Shown: positions 1 through 13,837, counted from the first letter of the stretch. The stretch is DNA of 64,000 nucleotides from Doris montereyensis (GCA_037039925.1 JAXRKP010000407.1:147501-211500); one strand, 5' to 3'. Notes: generated by a model not told the origin, from the sequence alone. Numbers and translations are program-made.

Positions 1-299
1 AATAAATGCTATTTACATTAGGGCAAAAGTAATGCATAAATGAGAAATCCACTTTCTCATAACTTATATATTCAAAATCTGTATAATATATTGATAAAGA
101 TAAATGATTGACAGTGATTGTAACGTAACAAATTAATGTGTGTATATGAAATCAGTAAACAATGAAAGCACAGTACAATTTAAACATACAGAGGGGAAAA
201 AGATTCTCTCCTGGAAAGGCGAGGTTTGCAAAACGGTTTTATTTCAGGCTCAGAGAACTGCTAAACTAAAGCATGTTACACAGTTCACCTTCCTTCCTT

Positions 300-467
300 C
301 ACAACTTACTTGGGAGCGTAGTTAGCTCGGTTGGTAACATGCTTTCTTTTCACGGCGAGGCGATGGGTGCCGACACAAAGATCACGGTTCGATCCCCGTG
401 GTGGCCAGGATTTTTGTCTATTCCTTGTATTTGTCTCATCTTTGTTCCAATGGGGCTTTCATATTAT
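300..467 (+). mobile_element. S2 SINE copy
   Basis: tRNA-derived head with an A-box-like TAGTTAGCTCGGTTGGTAAC and a B-box-like ACGGTTCGATCCCCG, followed by GTGGCCAGGATTTTTGTC and the 3' end TTGTCTCATCTTTG...ATGGGGCTTTCAT. The same layout is seen at 1,803, 48,365 and 50,640. Confidence 0.8.
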
Positions 468-1714
468 CTTATATATTACTTACTTAACAAACATAACAGT
501 ATTGTAGAAGTAAAACACATTAAGAATTCAGTTTGCTATAATAATAATAATCAAGCTGTCACATGTCTATATTTTTTTCTTTCTAAGAACAGTCAAAACA
601 TGGAATAATTTACAGCTCAAAACAAAAATTAAGAAAATGCTAATTCCTTTTAAAAATGCCATTGATAAGGAGCTGTATAATTTACAATATTTGAATGATG
701 AATGAATGTGCATTTTTAAAATTATTGATTACTTGCATTATGTTCAATCATCTTTAAAACTCCATAATTGTATTAAAATGTATGGGGCATTTAAATTTAA
801 AGGTAAAATGACCTATACGGCCTCTGACACAAAATGATATATGACATAAAATGCCCTTCTGAGGTGAACACTTATTTTAACAATGAGGTTAATGGTTTCA
901 TAATATATGGTAGATGTATGTTTACAGAGACATTGTAATTCAACACAGGTAAATAAGTTACGGCACTTGAGATATAGAAATTCTTTGAAAAGGTCATCAA
1001 TGAATTGTTTCCTTCTTCACCTCTACTTGTTATTATTCTATTCAACCATTTCTTGTCTATGTCCTAGCTAGTGTTCAGTATCTCTTTGATTAGTCCGGTT
1101 CTCTATTTCAGGCGTATGTCTGCTTTGTTTGTCTATCATGTCTCTCTGTATCTGTCTGTTTATCTGTCTGTCTGCCTATCTATCAATCTATCTATCTACC
1201 TATTTATCTATCTCAAGCTCATATAATGCCATACTTTAAAATTCACAATGGCGTTTTATTTACAAATGTTTAAGCAATGAAAATTGATGGATGGAGAATG
1301 AGAATGAAATATTTAAGATAATTTGATGAATGTGTAAGAAGCTAAGCTGATTTGTCATGAACTATTGTTTATGTATATTGTTTCACTACACTATCTCTTT
1401 ACCCACCTTCTTATCTTTATAGTTCTCCTAAAATACGTAATTTAATGATTAACTGAAGTGAAATTTGTTTCTAATTTTAATACATTGATGTATTCTATTA
1501 TTTTTCAAACGGAAATATAATTTCCTTTTCAAAGGATTAATAAGGATAATTGCATTGAATTAAAATATAAATACCACACGCAAATCAATTTCATTCCGCC
1601 CCATTCATCTTGCCACAACATTAAACAGGCACCCTCAAATGGTTCAAGTCACAACGCAAAGACAAACAGTGAGGCAAGGAGCATGTTGAAAGTGAAGGAA
1701 ATGACATTGAATAG
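468..1714. other. Intergenic, no gene seen
   Basis: AT-rich DNA downstream of the MCT-like gene. Apart from the CTGT/CTAT run I see nothing; both ends are S2 SINEs. Confidence 0.7.
1140..1215 (+). repeat. CTGT/CTAT microsatellite
   Basis: Imperfect TCTG and TCTA tetranucleotide run. Confidence 0.8.
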
Positions 1715-1805
1715 TATTTAAAGCCCCATAGGAATAGAGATGAGACAAGTACAAGGAATAGATAATAAAAAACCCTGGCCACCACGATCATCGCACCCGC
1801 GACCT
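1715..1805 (-). mobile_element. S2 SINE 3' fragment, inverted to its neighbour
   Basis: On plus it reads AAAGCCCCATAGGAATAG, GAGATGAGACAAGTACAAGG and CCCTGGCCACCACGATC. This is the reverse complement of the S2 3' half, directly abutting a plus-strand copy. Confidence 0.8.
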
Positions 1806-1965
1806 AACAAGGAGTGAAGTAAGCTCGATTGGTAGCGCTTTCCTTTCATGGTGAGGCGGTGGGTGCCGAAGAAGGGGGTTGCGGGTTCAATCCTGATGGT
1901 GGCCAGGATTTTGTTGTTGTCTAGACCTTGTATTTGTCTCATCTTTGCTCCTATGGGGCTTTAAA
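1803..1965 (+). mobile_element. S2 SINE copy
   Basis: Head AAGTAAGCTCGATTGGTAGC, B-box-like GCGGGTTCAATCCTGAT, GTGGCCAGGATTTTGTTG, and 3' end TTGTCTCATCTTTGCTCC then ATGGGGCTTTAAAT. Together with the fragment before it, it can form a hairpin with almost no spacer. Confidence 0.82.
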
Positions 1966-3171
1966 TATTATTTAATGTCATTTAAGTCACAACACACTAA
2001 TATATTGTAGTTGTCGGTAATTGGTTTGATTCAGCTGACTCAATGGACGTAACAAGCAACATGAAGATGTCACCGAGTGGATCTCTTTTGCAAAGCACCA
2101 GCAAAAATGCAACTCCATAATATTATATATACATATATATACATGCATATTTTTTTAAGACCCAGTAAGAGATGACAAGTTTTAAAATCAACACAAAAGA
2201 AGCTGCTGAAAATATGACATGAAGGCAGTAACTTGATTTGACAACAAAGCTAACATGAGGCAATACGTCATGGTTTGTATTTTCAAACAATGTATGGAAA
2301 TGTTTGTACACTTGAAATCAGATGTAAGACAAAGACATGACTCAATTCAAACATTAATTTATCTTCAGACATGCTGATATTCAACAATCTTTAAGGGGTT
2401 GATTCCAATATAACACTTTATATTATTTACATTTACATCATATAATATTAATAAACATACAAATAAAATGGCTAACATGTTTTTGTCCAACATCATTTCA
2501 TGATGACTCAGAGTATTTAGAAAGTATCAGAAAGCATGTTTGTCCGAATTAATTGATTTGTTTTTCACTTCTGTTTAGGGTATTTTTCAATCTGTTCATC
2601 TCAATCATACACGGTTATCCAAATACATAAACAGTACTTTAAACCAATAAGCTTCAACAAGGCAGGATTTTCAATATAATCTCTTTGTAATGGCAGGTAT
2701 AAATGGTAAACAATTACAGTAGATGGAATTGGAAACAGCAAACAACGCTTGTCTTTACAATGACATCAGCCACGGTTGGACCACACAACAGATTTTGACT
2801 TGATAACAACAGAAAGCATAGTATTATCACATTCAGCAAACATTTTATATACATAAAATAACTCGTTTTTAACTTAATGTGTTTAAGCAGAAGCATGTCA
2901 ACCATTTCTGTGCGCTTTGTCACACGTTTCTTGCAAGACGTCGCACCATGTCTTCCCTGGGGAAATAATTCATGAAGCGGGGGGGCAGGGCAGCATTCAG
3001 CCGTCAAATAGCTTGCAAGACGACTTTGCGTTTCAGTATTCTGATTTGGTGAAAGTCTGGGCTTCTAAAAATAGCCGCTAACCAGATCCTTAAGAAAAGA
3101 AAGCATGGCAGCCTTGCAAACCCTTATCTTCTCGTTGATGGCAGAATGTTGACAGATGGAAGAGGAAGTAA
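1966..3171 (-). other. 3' flank and probable 3' UTR of the MCT-like gene
   Basis: No ORF similarity seen. Part of it should be 3' UTR after the stop at 3,172. I could not fix a polyadenylation site with confidence. Confidence 0.5.
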
Positions 3172-3320
3172 TCAAGAGCCCATTTCCTTCAAAATGCCCC
3201 TTTTGATGTCGTACTTTCGTGCTAGCGGCAGGCAGACCAAGATAAAGGTGGCGATTAAGTCCATGGTGGCCAGGTAGTGATAAGAGGCCGAGTAGGACCC
3301 TGAGATGTCCTTGAGGGCGC
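3172..3320 (-). CDS. MCT-like transporter, coding exon 6 (TM12, C-terminus, stop)
   Basis: Last coding exon, 149 nt, ending in TGA at 3,172-3,174. The acceptor CCCAAG|GCGCC joins exon 5 to give PIAGALKDISGSYSASY, the standard MCT loop and TM12 start (compare the family's PIAG-x-LxD-x-TGSYxxxF pattern). The C-terminus after TM12 is short and basic (LARKYDIKRGILKEMGS). With exons 1-5 the sum is 2,604 nt = 868 codons including the stop, which supports the model. The substrate cannot be told from sequence: the family moves monocarboxylates, thyroid hormone, aromatic amino acids or creatine. Confidence 0.83.
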
Positions 3321-3417
3321 CTTGGGTGTCGTTGTGAGAGAAGGCGGATGGTGGTGATGAGAAATTGTGAGGATGTGAAATAAAGGAGAAATAATTATGT
3401 AATACTAATATTAAAGA

Positions 3418-3925
<508 letters not shown>

Positions 3926-4395
3926 TGGCATTATATTGTTCTTTCCATAAAGACATCTCAAAGTCCATCACACAAAAATGTGTAAAATCTCATTAGCAAT
4001 ATGACTATATACAAAATTACAGTAACACATGAATCTAAAACATCTTAACAAGGATGCAATAGTAACAAATCTTATGTATGTACAGGATGATAAAGTGTAA
4101 TACTGAAATTGTCAGCATCATCATAATAATCATCATCATTATCATTATCTCTATTGTCCTTATTAATATCATAATTACCAGGATGGCTACTCTCTTGCCA
4201 TTTTCAATAAAGCTCTCATATTGTAATAGATCGGAATATTCAAATAACTTCTTATAATTTCCTGAAAGAACATTTCAATCATGGCATGTTCTCCCTTCCT
4301 TCCAAATCTCTTCAATCCGATAGTCGTCGGTCACCTCATTACCAGTACCTTTTCCCATCCCACCTCACAATGGTTTCCATACAACTCAAACTTAC

Positions 4396-4562
4396 CCGCG
4401 ATAGGAAAAGAAACAGCAGCTCCAAGGCCCATTACGAGGAAGTAAAAGCCAATAGAAGATGCAAAGTGAGTCATTCCTAGGACCTCTATAATGATGACAG
4501 ATTGCATAGCAAAGTAAAAACCTCCAAAAAGTCCAAACAAGACACACATGCAGAGAAGGCTC
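4396..4562 (-). CDS. MCT-like transporter, coding exon 5 (TM10-TM11)
   Basis: 167-nt exon, phase 2 in and phase 1 out. The acceptor is TTTCCAG|GAGCC and the donor GCGG|GTAAGT. It encodes SLLCMCVLFGLFGGFYFAM and a second helix GFYFLVMGLGAAVSFPIAG, which match TM10 and TM11 of SLC16 proteins, including the usual PIAG turn before the last loop. The reading frame is intact through the whole exon. Confidence 0.85.
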
Positions 4563-5336
4563 CTGGAAAAAAGAAAACAACATGACGTGATTTAAACAAT
4601 GCAATATCTAGACAAAGCGTACACTAGAACGTGATTAGCTCACTTTTTAAATTGAAATTTACACCGTCCACCATATGCGATGATCTCAGATTGAATATCT
4701 CACATAAGAGCATTCATTTGCTCATAATTGTCTTTAAAATAATTTTAATAAAAATTTACATCGACATCAATCCCTTGGTGTAATTTGTTTTATTTTTACG
4801 TTTCCCTTTTTCAAGTATTCAAATTTGTTTTATTTTGTGTGAAAATCTCTCGTTTAGGTGTGCTCTTATCATCTGACTGCATTTCTTATTATATGTATTT
4901 AAAACGACCCAAAGCAAGGCATATTCTTTTGAGTACAGGCGTGCCACATGAGCCTAGATCTGTTTGTGTTCTCTCACCACTTACACGATCGTGGCTGTCT
5001 CTAGCATTCTTTTTGTTTAGAGACCAGAGTCGTTTGAGATCCGTGAAAATCACTGGAATGGCAACTTTCGCATTTACTGAGACTAGATGCATATTGGTTG
5101 GATACGAAAATCTGCAGCTTAAGTGCTTTGGTGACCAGGAGACTGAACATGAATACATTGTAAATGAAAAGCTCCACCCCCCCCTCCCCATTACCCATTA
5201 CCTACATCACTATCAGTACGATTATAACCCACTTTTTCATTTCATGACACCACGTTATTATCAGTCTCACCATTCTCCTTTTTTTAAAGAATGCAAATAT
5301 CATTATTGTAATATCTTAACTGTACAATCAACTTAC
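4563..5336 (-). other. MCT-like gene intron 4
   Basis: Intron between exons 4 and 5 with consensus ends. The plus-strand open frame of 185 codons here has no family likeness and is treated as chance. Confidence 0.8.
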
Positions 5337-6678
5337 TCATAACTGTTGTAGAAGAAAGTCAGATGACTGATGACCCCAATGATGAACATGGGCAAGACAC
5401 AAATTCTTGTTGCCCTGGCAACGCCCATGGTTATCAGAATACCCGGCACCAAATGAGAAGGAATGTCCAAGATGTTGAGTACAGATAAGAAGAATGCTCC
5501 GTCATCGTCGCTCAGGCCTCGCTCTTTGGCTAGGGCTGGGATGTAGATCTGTGGCAGTGCATGTCCGATGCAACCACAGAAGTAGAACACCGCCAGGAGC
5601 CAGAATGAGACGGAACGAAGCAAAGGGTTGCCGCTAAATATTTCCCGAAGTCTCTGGAAAGTCGATTTTGTCGAGTTCTGGTCGCCATCTGCCAAGTGTG
5701 AGCGTAAACCGAGGTCAGTTGTGACTAAGTCTGCTAAAGTATGGAGTGTGGTTGTTGAATGGAACATGAAGGAAGTGGAAAGTGTTTGCAAGCTCGATGA
5801 CAATCTGGAAATATTTCGGTTAATCGGCTGTTGGGTTTCAGACTCCACAGTTAGAATCGCTATCGAGTCCTGATCGCATGCTACTAACACGACTACGGAT
5901 TCGATTCTGGTAATCTGGAGAGAGGTAGATAGAAGGGTTGGACCCGTTGATGTGGCTGGAAAAGATCCAAATGGACTGTTTGTATCCATTCCATTTAGTA
6001 GTTTACCATTTGAAGCCCATCTAATAATGTCATCCAAAGGAGATAAGAGAACTCGTGTAGGGGTCGGTGAGTTGGGGACATCATCGTTGTTGTCTTCAAA
6101 ATCAAAGTAAGCTGGTGTCGATTTTGAGGGGGACCTTCTTCACAGACTTCCAGCTTTAAATTGAAAGTATCAAAATTCAAGCCCCCTTTCCATTAACAAT
6201 CGGAATCGTAGGTTTGATGACGGTGGTATTGCGTTGAGAAAGCTTTGGTGATTCTGTGTCTGTACCAATGAACCGTTCCTGGTGTCTGTCGCTTCTGAAG
6301 AGTTGATTCCTTCATGCGCCTCAGTTTCTGCAAGATGAATCGGCGGAGACCGCCTGGTTTGGCTTTAGTTACAGTTACGGTAGCTCCTTCAACATCTTGA
6401 GGACAAGGTGCTTTAGCTTTGGCGACCATCCATTTCTTGTGGTTTTCACAGGAACCAGCAGCATAACAGCGATAAAAGAATGCATCATGACTCCACCTAC
6501 CATCAGGATACCACCAGCATATTGGTAAGTCTTGAAGAAATAGCGCAACAGTAAAGGTAAGACGATGCTCCCACACTCGTGCCGCTGGTGGCCAAAGACA
6601 CAGCCAAGGCTCGGCGCTTGATGAAATATTGGTTGAGTACCAGGATGCTGGTGACATAGTTTGCTGACACTGCAATTC
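5337..6678 (-). CDS. MCT-like transporter, coding exon 4 (TM5-TM6, large cytosolic loop, TM7-TM9), frameshifted
   Basis: 1,342-nt exon; acceptor TTCACAG|GAATTG, donor TATGA|GTAAGT. It starts GIAVSANYVTSILVLNQYF and includes YFIKRRALAVSLATSG, which matches the second MCT signature around TM5. At the GGGA run near 6,569-6,572 the frame slips by a missing base and continues as GSIVLPLLLRYFF (TM5/6). It then runs into a poorly conserved loop of about 250 residues (about 6,370-5,650), where GGGGG (about 6,170) and CCCCC (about 6,130) runs coincide with further apparent frame changes. The C-terminal part, NPLLRSVSFWLLAVFYFCG through LSDDDGAFFLSVLNILDIP, is classic TM7-TM8. In TM8 the catalytic Asp is kept (codon 5,465-5,467), but the Arg four residues on (R306 of rat MCT1) is His (5,453-5,455). 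Total length keeps the phase, so the indels cancel. Confidence 0.82.
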
Positions 6679-6909
6679 CTGTGAATGGACAAATGAGTAG
6701 AGACTTGAGGTGTTATTTTTACCACCAGGCATTAAACCAAATTTTTAGAATATCTAGTAAGTATTAGGAGTGGATGATAATTGCAGAAGTAGGTAGACAG
6801 TTAAGATAGATAGGTTCAATAGTTTGCTTCATTGAAATTTGCCCTGTCCACCATATGAAGTGATCTCAGAGGGAATAAAGAGGAAACGGTGAGATAAATT
6901 AGAGACCTA

Positions 6910-7210
6910 CCTGGAGTGCCCGAATGGCAATAAGATAGACAGATAGGCAGACATGTAGATAGATAAATAAAATAGTTAGATAGATAGATAGATAAATATA
7001 ATAAGATAGGTTGATATATATAAAGAGATAGATAGATAGATAGATGGGTAGGTAGGTTGGTAGGACGATAGATAGATGGATAGCTAGATAGATAGAAAGA
7101 TAGATAGATAGATAAATAGACAGATAGATGGATAGAAGACAGACAGATACTATATGGATAGTGATAGACATTAAGCTAAACGTATTGATATAAAGACTGA
7201 TAAACAGACA
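6910..7210 (+). repeat. GATA-rich microsatellite in MCT intron 3
   Basis: Imperfect GATA/GACA tetranucleotides between exons 4 and 3. Confidence 0.85.
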
Positions 7211-7237
7211 GATCATTAGCTGAGACAATGTACGTAC

Positions 7238-7384
7238 CGAAACAAAGGCTATGTGTGACGATGAGATACTCAATCTGGTCACACAGAGCACATCCGCATA
7301 CGCCTACGACGCAGAAGAATGAGCCAATCAGACAAAGCGTTCTTGGTGTTACCTTCTTCAGTACAAAGTTGACACAGACGAAAG
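7238..7384 (-). CDS. MCT-like transporter, coding exon 3 (TM3-TM4)
   Basis: 147-nt phase 1/phase 1 exon. The acceptor is CTGCAG|CTTTCG and the donor TTTCG|GTACGT. It encodes two hydrophobic segments, including TPRTLCLIGSFFCVVGVCG and a following helix ending LIVTHSLCFG, which fit TM3 and TM4 of the N-terminal MFS half. It joins exon 2 (SIG) and exon 4 (GIAVSANYV) in frame. Confidence 0.85.
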
Positions 7385-7878
7385 CTGCAGATGGAAAAGA
7401 ATTCAATCTCTGTCACTGTTATGATCGTGAATTGCATTGTTTTCCATAATATCATAGAAGTTATCTCATGAATTATCCTGGATGGTCTCAAATCAAATCT
7501 TGTCTGTAATAAAATAAAAAATTATAATTTAAATCTTACTTATTGCTATTCGGTGATTTGATGTGTACCCATTCGCTACTGTGCAATATCATTCATCTTT
7601 CATGAGGCACTATTGAAGCACTAATTATGGTTTGTCACATGTATACTTATAGCTTTCACGGTCAAAATTAAGGAATTTACCTTTCACTTCTTTCAGGTGT
7701 ATCCCCCCCCGCCCCCTTTCTTTTAAATTCACTATTGTAAGATAAATGGTTTTAACTAAGAATTCCGTAATTATCATTCACGGCAAAGGAATAATTAATT
7801 AAAACAAAAAAGGAAAACAAACAATACGAAAAGCAATGTCAAAAAAGAAAAAGACACAGCCAGAAAAGTTGTACGTAC

Positions 7879-8022
7879 AGCCAATGCTACAGACACCTTC
7901 CTGAAGGCCAATGATCAATGACGTCATGGATGACGTGGAATCGAATTGCCTCTGAAATTCGACAAACAGTACGCCACCCGATTTGAGGTAACCGACGAAC
8001 ATGAACTGGATGAAAAACACAG
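7879..8022 (-). CDS. MCT-like transporter, coding exon 2 (TM1-TM2)
   Basis: 144-nt phase 1/phase 1 exon. The acceptor is TTTTCAG|CTGTG and the donor GGCT|GTACGT. It encodes the rest of TM1 and TM2, with the typical MCT string SMTSLIIGLQEGVCSIG. The lysine in VGYLKSGGVLF (codon 7,982-7,984) aligns with Lys38 of rat MCT1, which takes part in proton and substrate coupling, so that residue is kept. No frameshift is visible in this exon. A (CT)n-(AT)n compound microsatellite lies just beyond it in intron 1. Confidence 0.85.
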
Positions 8023-8073
8023 CTGAAAATATATATAAAATCGAAATAATTTATTGAGACTGTTTTCACGTCT

Positions 8074-8690
<617 letters not shown>

Positions 8691-8839
8691 ATAATCATCA
8701 GCTTATATCTAAACTTAACGTTATAATAACATGCTGACTAAGTTTTGCAGGTGTTTAGCGTTAGTGTTTCGCTCATAAGCTCGGCCTTGGAGTTCATCCA
8801 ATTCTATAAGTAGTAGTATTATTATCATTACATTAATTG

Positions 8840-8848
8840 ATATTTATA

Positions 8849-8919
<71 letters not shown>

Positions 8920-8920
8920 C
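8840..8920 (+). repeat. (ATT)n microsatellite
   Basis: About 24 ATT units, nearly pure. Confidence 0.95.
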
Positions 8921-10867
8921 AGTATCATTATGATCACATGTTAGAGAGTCGTAAAACAGAACTTCAGGAGTAGGCCTACTCTCCGTTCTGTAACAGTGTA
9001 ACTGTTAAACTAAGAAAGAATGAAATGGATGCAGCAGACAGCAGTCCGAAAGTTGTACCTGCTCCACATAATTACGTCATGAACACTGAGTATTTCAATT
9101 GGACGCTTTGCAAAAAAAAAAGATTTTTTTGTCTTAAATGAGTACTGTACTAAAAGTAGAATAGATACATTCACGGTTATCAGTGATATTTTGCATAGTC
9201 ACAAAATCAGTTGCTGTAGGTTATGAATACCATTCCATGAGTAAGTTTCAATATCATCGGTTTGTTTTCATTGTGACAAAAATTAACTTTAACTGTCCAC
9301 ACCTGTGATACAGATGATGGCTCAAGCAGCGACGGGCATTGGACGAGGACACAGCCTGTATTAAGTCCGTGATGTTAAGAAAAGTCACTTTATCAAAATA
9401 GATTTGCGTTGGCTGACACCTAGGCCCTACGCGACCTTAAAAGGTTTACTAATATATGAATGGTCGGTTATACGTGCTCCCTTTTAAGCTATACGTTCAT
9501 ACACGAAGTTGAACGCTCGAAAGCCTAATACTAATATATCTTCAAAGAGCTTGCCAGGATAAGAAAAGCGTTTCAGCTAAAAAAACCCAACCTAAGTCAC
9601 CGTCAGTCCATGACGAGTGTGGGTGAACAAAAAGTGGCAAAAGAATCATTTAACTTTAACGACGACGTTTCAAGGTCGTAATGGAGGAGTAACAAGTTTG
9701 GTTTTCATACTTTAAAATATCATACTGGATCTTGAGTTTAAAGGATTGTACCCACAGTGACAACACATGGGAGGTCACAGAGAGTTCACATTATTGAACG
9801 GATGACACAATAATTCGTTGAAAGACCAACGACATGGGTGACATTTTAACGCCTTTATAGCTTCAGTTGTAAACCCGCTGTCCTCTCATAAACCAGGTTT
9901 CGTGGTTTATTTCAGAGGTGTTAACGATATATCTTATATAGGAATGTTGCCAGAATGGTGAACTATTTTACACATGTGCCTGTATAATAACTGTATTGTT
10001 TATTAAAGATTTGCTAGACTGTTGGAGAGATTTGTTAAAAGATTATAGACAAAATTACCAACATCTTTATGAGGAGATAGTATCCTCTAATATTTAGGAG
10101 CGATCTGTTACATTGTTTTCCGAGATATTTGCTTAAAAAACCCGATAAGTTAACTATAGAAGAGTGTTGACTGTTGTGGGATCTAGCTTTGTAACAAAAT
10201 TACTTTTGTTGTTGTTGTTGAGAAATTAGCAAGAGTGGTCCCATGATTTTGTTTATGAATTTATTTTCATATTCAAATCTCAAATCGTTTCCACAGCCCA
10301 CCCCTACCACATCTGATGCCCTCTGTTTTCAATAAAATTCACAGCCCTCGATTTTCTACTTTCAAATACACGTGGAAGAAGTACAGAAAAATAATTTCTT
10401 TTCAATCCAAGAATTTCTGGGTGCGACAGGTGGAAAGAGGCTTACATTTCATGAAATCAACTCTATAAATAAACTGTACAATTTTGTGATGGCATGGCTG
10501 TTAGGTGTATGCCACTCGACTATGATCAAGCATTGATGTTATCAAGACCATGGCATTATTCATAGTTAGTAGAAAAATAGAGTACGTGGCACGTGCTGGC
10601 TATATTTAAAACAAAAGTAATTTAAGTAAGTGTTTAAGTTTAAGGGCAGCCAAAACATCCAAAAAAAAAGTATTTCATTTTATGATTTAAATGGGCTCAC
10701 AGAACATCAAACGTAGTTGAGAATGCAGAATGAAATTTCTGGTAGGATTCAGGTATTTTCGTTTCTGGGTATCTTGCAATTGCATTGAGTGTATGAGTGT
10801 ACGTGTGTGCCCGTTAAATTTAACATTGCTCTTATTTTAGACTCTTTATTCCCTTTTCGTCAGTCAA

Positions 10868-11200
10868 TGTTTACCAGCTGTCTAGGTGATCTGGTGGAAG
10901 ACAGCTGGAATCGAGATCGTAGGGTTGTGGGTTCGAATTCTAGAATCATTAGACGTTAAGTCGGGTTCTTGAGAAATACAAACAAACACTTCCACAAGTT
11001 AACCAGATGTTAATAGGTACCAACCATAGCTGGCGAGTATAACCAGCAACAGACCATTGTTGTGTCTCTGGGTGATCGTGCATAGCCTTTCCGATATGTT
11101 TACTCCTATAAAATACACCAGGGTAAACTCTGACCCTGTGGTCATGAGAGTCTTGAGAAACATTTTCTTACTACTTACTACCACATCACCATGAAGTATG
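10868..11200 (+). mobile_element. S4 SINE-like tRNA-derived repeat
   Basis: tRNA-like start with A-box-like TCTAGGTGATCTGGTGGAAG and B-box-like GTGGGTTCGAATTCTAG, followed by GTACCAACCATAGCTGG, which recurs in similar form at 11,780. Lies in MCT intron 1. The 3' boundary is not clear. Confidence 0.55.
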
Positions 11201-11223
11201 AAGTCTAGATTTGTTACATTAGC

Positions 11224-11330
11224 GTGGACTTCAGTGATTCAGAGATGAGACTGAATGCCTGCTTTGCAAGACGACGGTCTGGGGTTCGAGTCTTGGCTTG
11301 CAAATATGTCACGGCATTCTTTTACGTTGT
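11224..11330 (+). mobile_element. tRNA-like SINE head
   Basis: GCGTGGACTTCAGTGATTC then GGTCTGGGGTTCGAGTCTTG (B-box-like). It looks like a separate short tRNA-derived head between two S4 copies; the rest of the element was not recognised. Confidence 0.45.
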
Positions 11331-11649
11331 TAATGTTTGGGAGGCAAACCAACCACTGATCATAGCCAAGCGATATCTAGGACCTAGGCTAGTAAGAAAT
11401 ACATACATGAGATGAGAAGACCTGTAGTCCGTATGGACCGATCCACATCGTGCCATGCCGTAAGATATAAAGCTTGCTTGAAAGGAATATGTGTGACAGA
11501 CTTTAAAAAGCCCGACCCAAACCATTACCGTTTTTAATGGAGGTGGATGAATCAACAAAGTTAGTGGGAGTCTAGGAGCGTGAAGGTTCAACAAAACTCC
11601 ACATAAAAGTTCAAGGTCATTTGTCCAAGTGGTGTTGAACCTTTCTATC

Positions 11650-11935
11650 AGTGGACAGTTCAACCCATAACTGTGAGGTTGTGAGTTCCAAAAAGAACAG
11701 TTTCGTTAGGCCAACGTTGTGTCTAAGAGAAAGACTCTTCACACTGTTTTTATCACTCCGCACACGTACGAATTGGTACGAACTATAGCTGGGAGTGGGG
11801 AGTGAAACGTAAAGCCTAGGATCGATGGACCAGCATGCTGTCCAAGGAGTGCTATCACTTGCCCAGCCCAAAGATACAGAACTCGGAATAAGGTCCGGCT
11901 CTGTAGGTATGATCTTTAGGCATAAAGTTTTCAAG
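11650..11935 (+). mobile_element. S4 SINE-like repeat, second copy
   Basis: Contains GTGAGGTTGTGAGTTCC (B-box-like), GTACGAACTATAGCTGGG (shared with 11,020) and AAGGTCCGGCTCTGTAGG near the 3' end. The 3' words resemble the S3 end (CGGCTCTACAGG), so the families may share a tail. Confidence 0.55.
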
Positions 11936-12673
11936 GATTTGTATCTATCAAGACACCTGTTTAAGAGTACAGTCTGAAAGTGATTTTCAATTAGTCAAAC
12001 TAATCAATGTTCAACTTCAACACAAACTTAAGTGGGACACTGTTCCAATGACATTGAAAATATTTAGCCAACTCATGAAAATCTCCGCAAATGGAGGATT
12101 TTTCACATTAGTAAGTAGGCCATGTGTGTATTTCACACGTTACTGGGGCAAGAAGATCGTTAATTTGTCTTGCAGGAAGACAAAAATCAGTGGCCGGAAT
12201 AGCAGGCATAAACCGCATACTGTTTTATAGTAGGTATTCAAAATACAGCATGTTGGTTGTGAATTATATAATTCTGTTCTTAAATACAGGATACCTCTGT
12301 GTGAAAAAGATAATTCAGTTGAAAAAAACATATTGGCAGAAGGTTAGTTGCCAAAATGGTACCGGTACCTAGATTCCCCTTCTGCTTTGGTCCGAGCCGA
12401 TTTAGTAAGCACTGCAGTCCTCAGACATGTGAGAAATCAACAGGCTTGATGAAGACCAATGTTTCAGAGCGGTAACTCTCCCCCTTTTTACATGATGCTG
12501 ATTCCAATAGCGAAATTATGTCGGGCTAAGCTGAAAGGAAGTGATGGACAAAGATGCAAGTAAGCAAAAACCAAAGTTGCCCTTAAACCTATTGGATAAG
12601 GGTAATATGGAACAGGGCAACTGGAGGAACAGAAATTAATCAAAATAGTTAAACAAAACTCTTCAACAATTAC

Positions 12674-12918
<245 letters not shown>

Positions 12919-13773
12919 TTCGTCTTATCTCTCTCATTTTCACAATTCAGTACAACTTAAGTTTGTTTACTCATTTCAGGATTAATTGCTCAGTCTTAAT
13001 TTGGTCCATCTACTGCTATTTTGATCCTTGGTGATTGACTCTACAATTTGCAGCAACTTATTATGTGTGTTCCACTATACAAGAAAGTATTTTCTCTCAC
13101 TTTTCCTTGAAGTTAGGAACAGAATGTATATTTACACTAATTATTGACTACGTGTATTTTATTTTGTTTTCTCATAATGAAAATAATTATATTATTAATA
13201 TTACTGTCATTGTCATTCTTTTTTCTCAGATCAAAAACAATAGAAGAAGAGAAGGAAAACTAGTTTATCCTTGACTTTTGATGGGCACAATATTGCCTTC
13301 TGTGTTTTCGTCAACGTTAAATTATTCGGAAGTATTTTCATGAGACTACTTGAGTACTTCCCATGGCAATCTAGCAAAGTAAAGTCACAGAAAACAACGG
13401 CTTCTGTTTAAATGGTCGTACATGTAGTTAGATAAAGTTGGAAAAAAAACGGATATTCTTTTAGATAACATTTGACATCCACTATCTTCACATCTCCAAT
13501 TTTCTTGGCCTAATAATCATCAAAATTTGGATTGATTCATCTCGGGTATAGACTTCAGATTGAAATTTTGATATATATTTGTCGGTCTAGAAAGACCTGG
13601 ATCTAAAATTTACAAAAACTCCTAGATCCTAGTTAGATCCAACGAAACTAGATCTATATCTACATTGATATGTTCTAGACGATTGCTAGAATCCAAGCAT
13701 TATACCGGTACTTAGATGTAGTACGAAATTTAAAAAACTAGAGAAATCGGATATATCTATTTTTGGATTGGGA

Positions 13774-13774
<1 letters not shown>

Positions 13775-13837
<63 letters not shown>

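Noticed and set aside
4785..5342. Plus-strand open frame of 185 codons
   Set aside because: Lies in an MCT intron, no family likeness, overlaps the exon 4 donor.
5337..6678. MCT-like gene as a pseudogene
   Set aside because: All exon phases and total length are consistent and the residues are conserved; homopolymer indels are better explained as sequence errors, though not proven.
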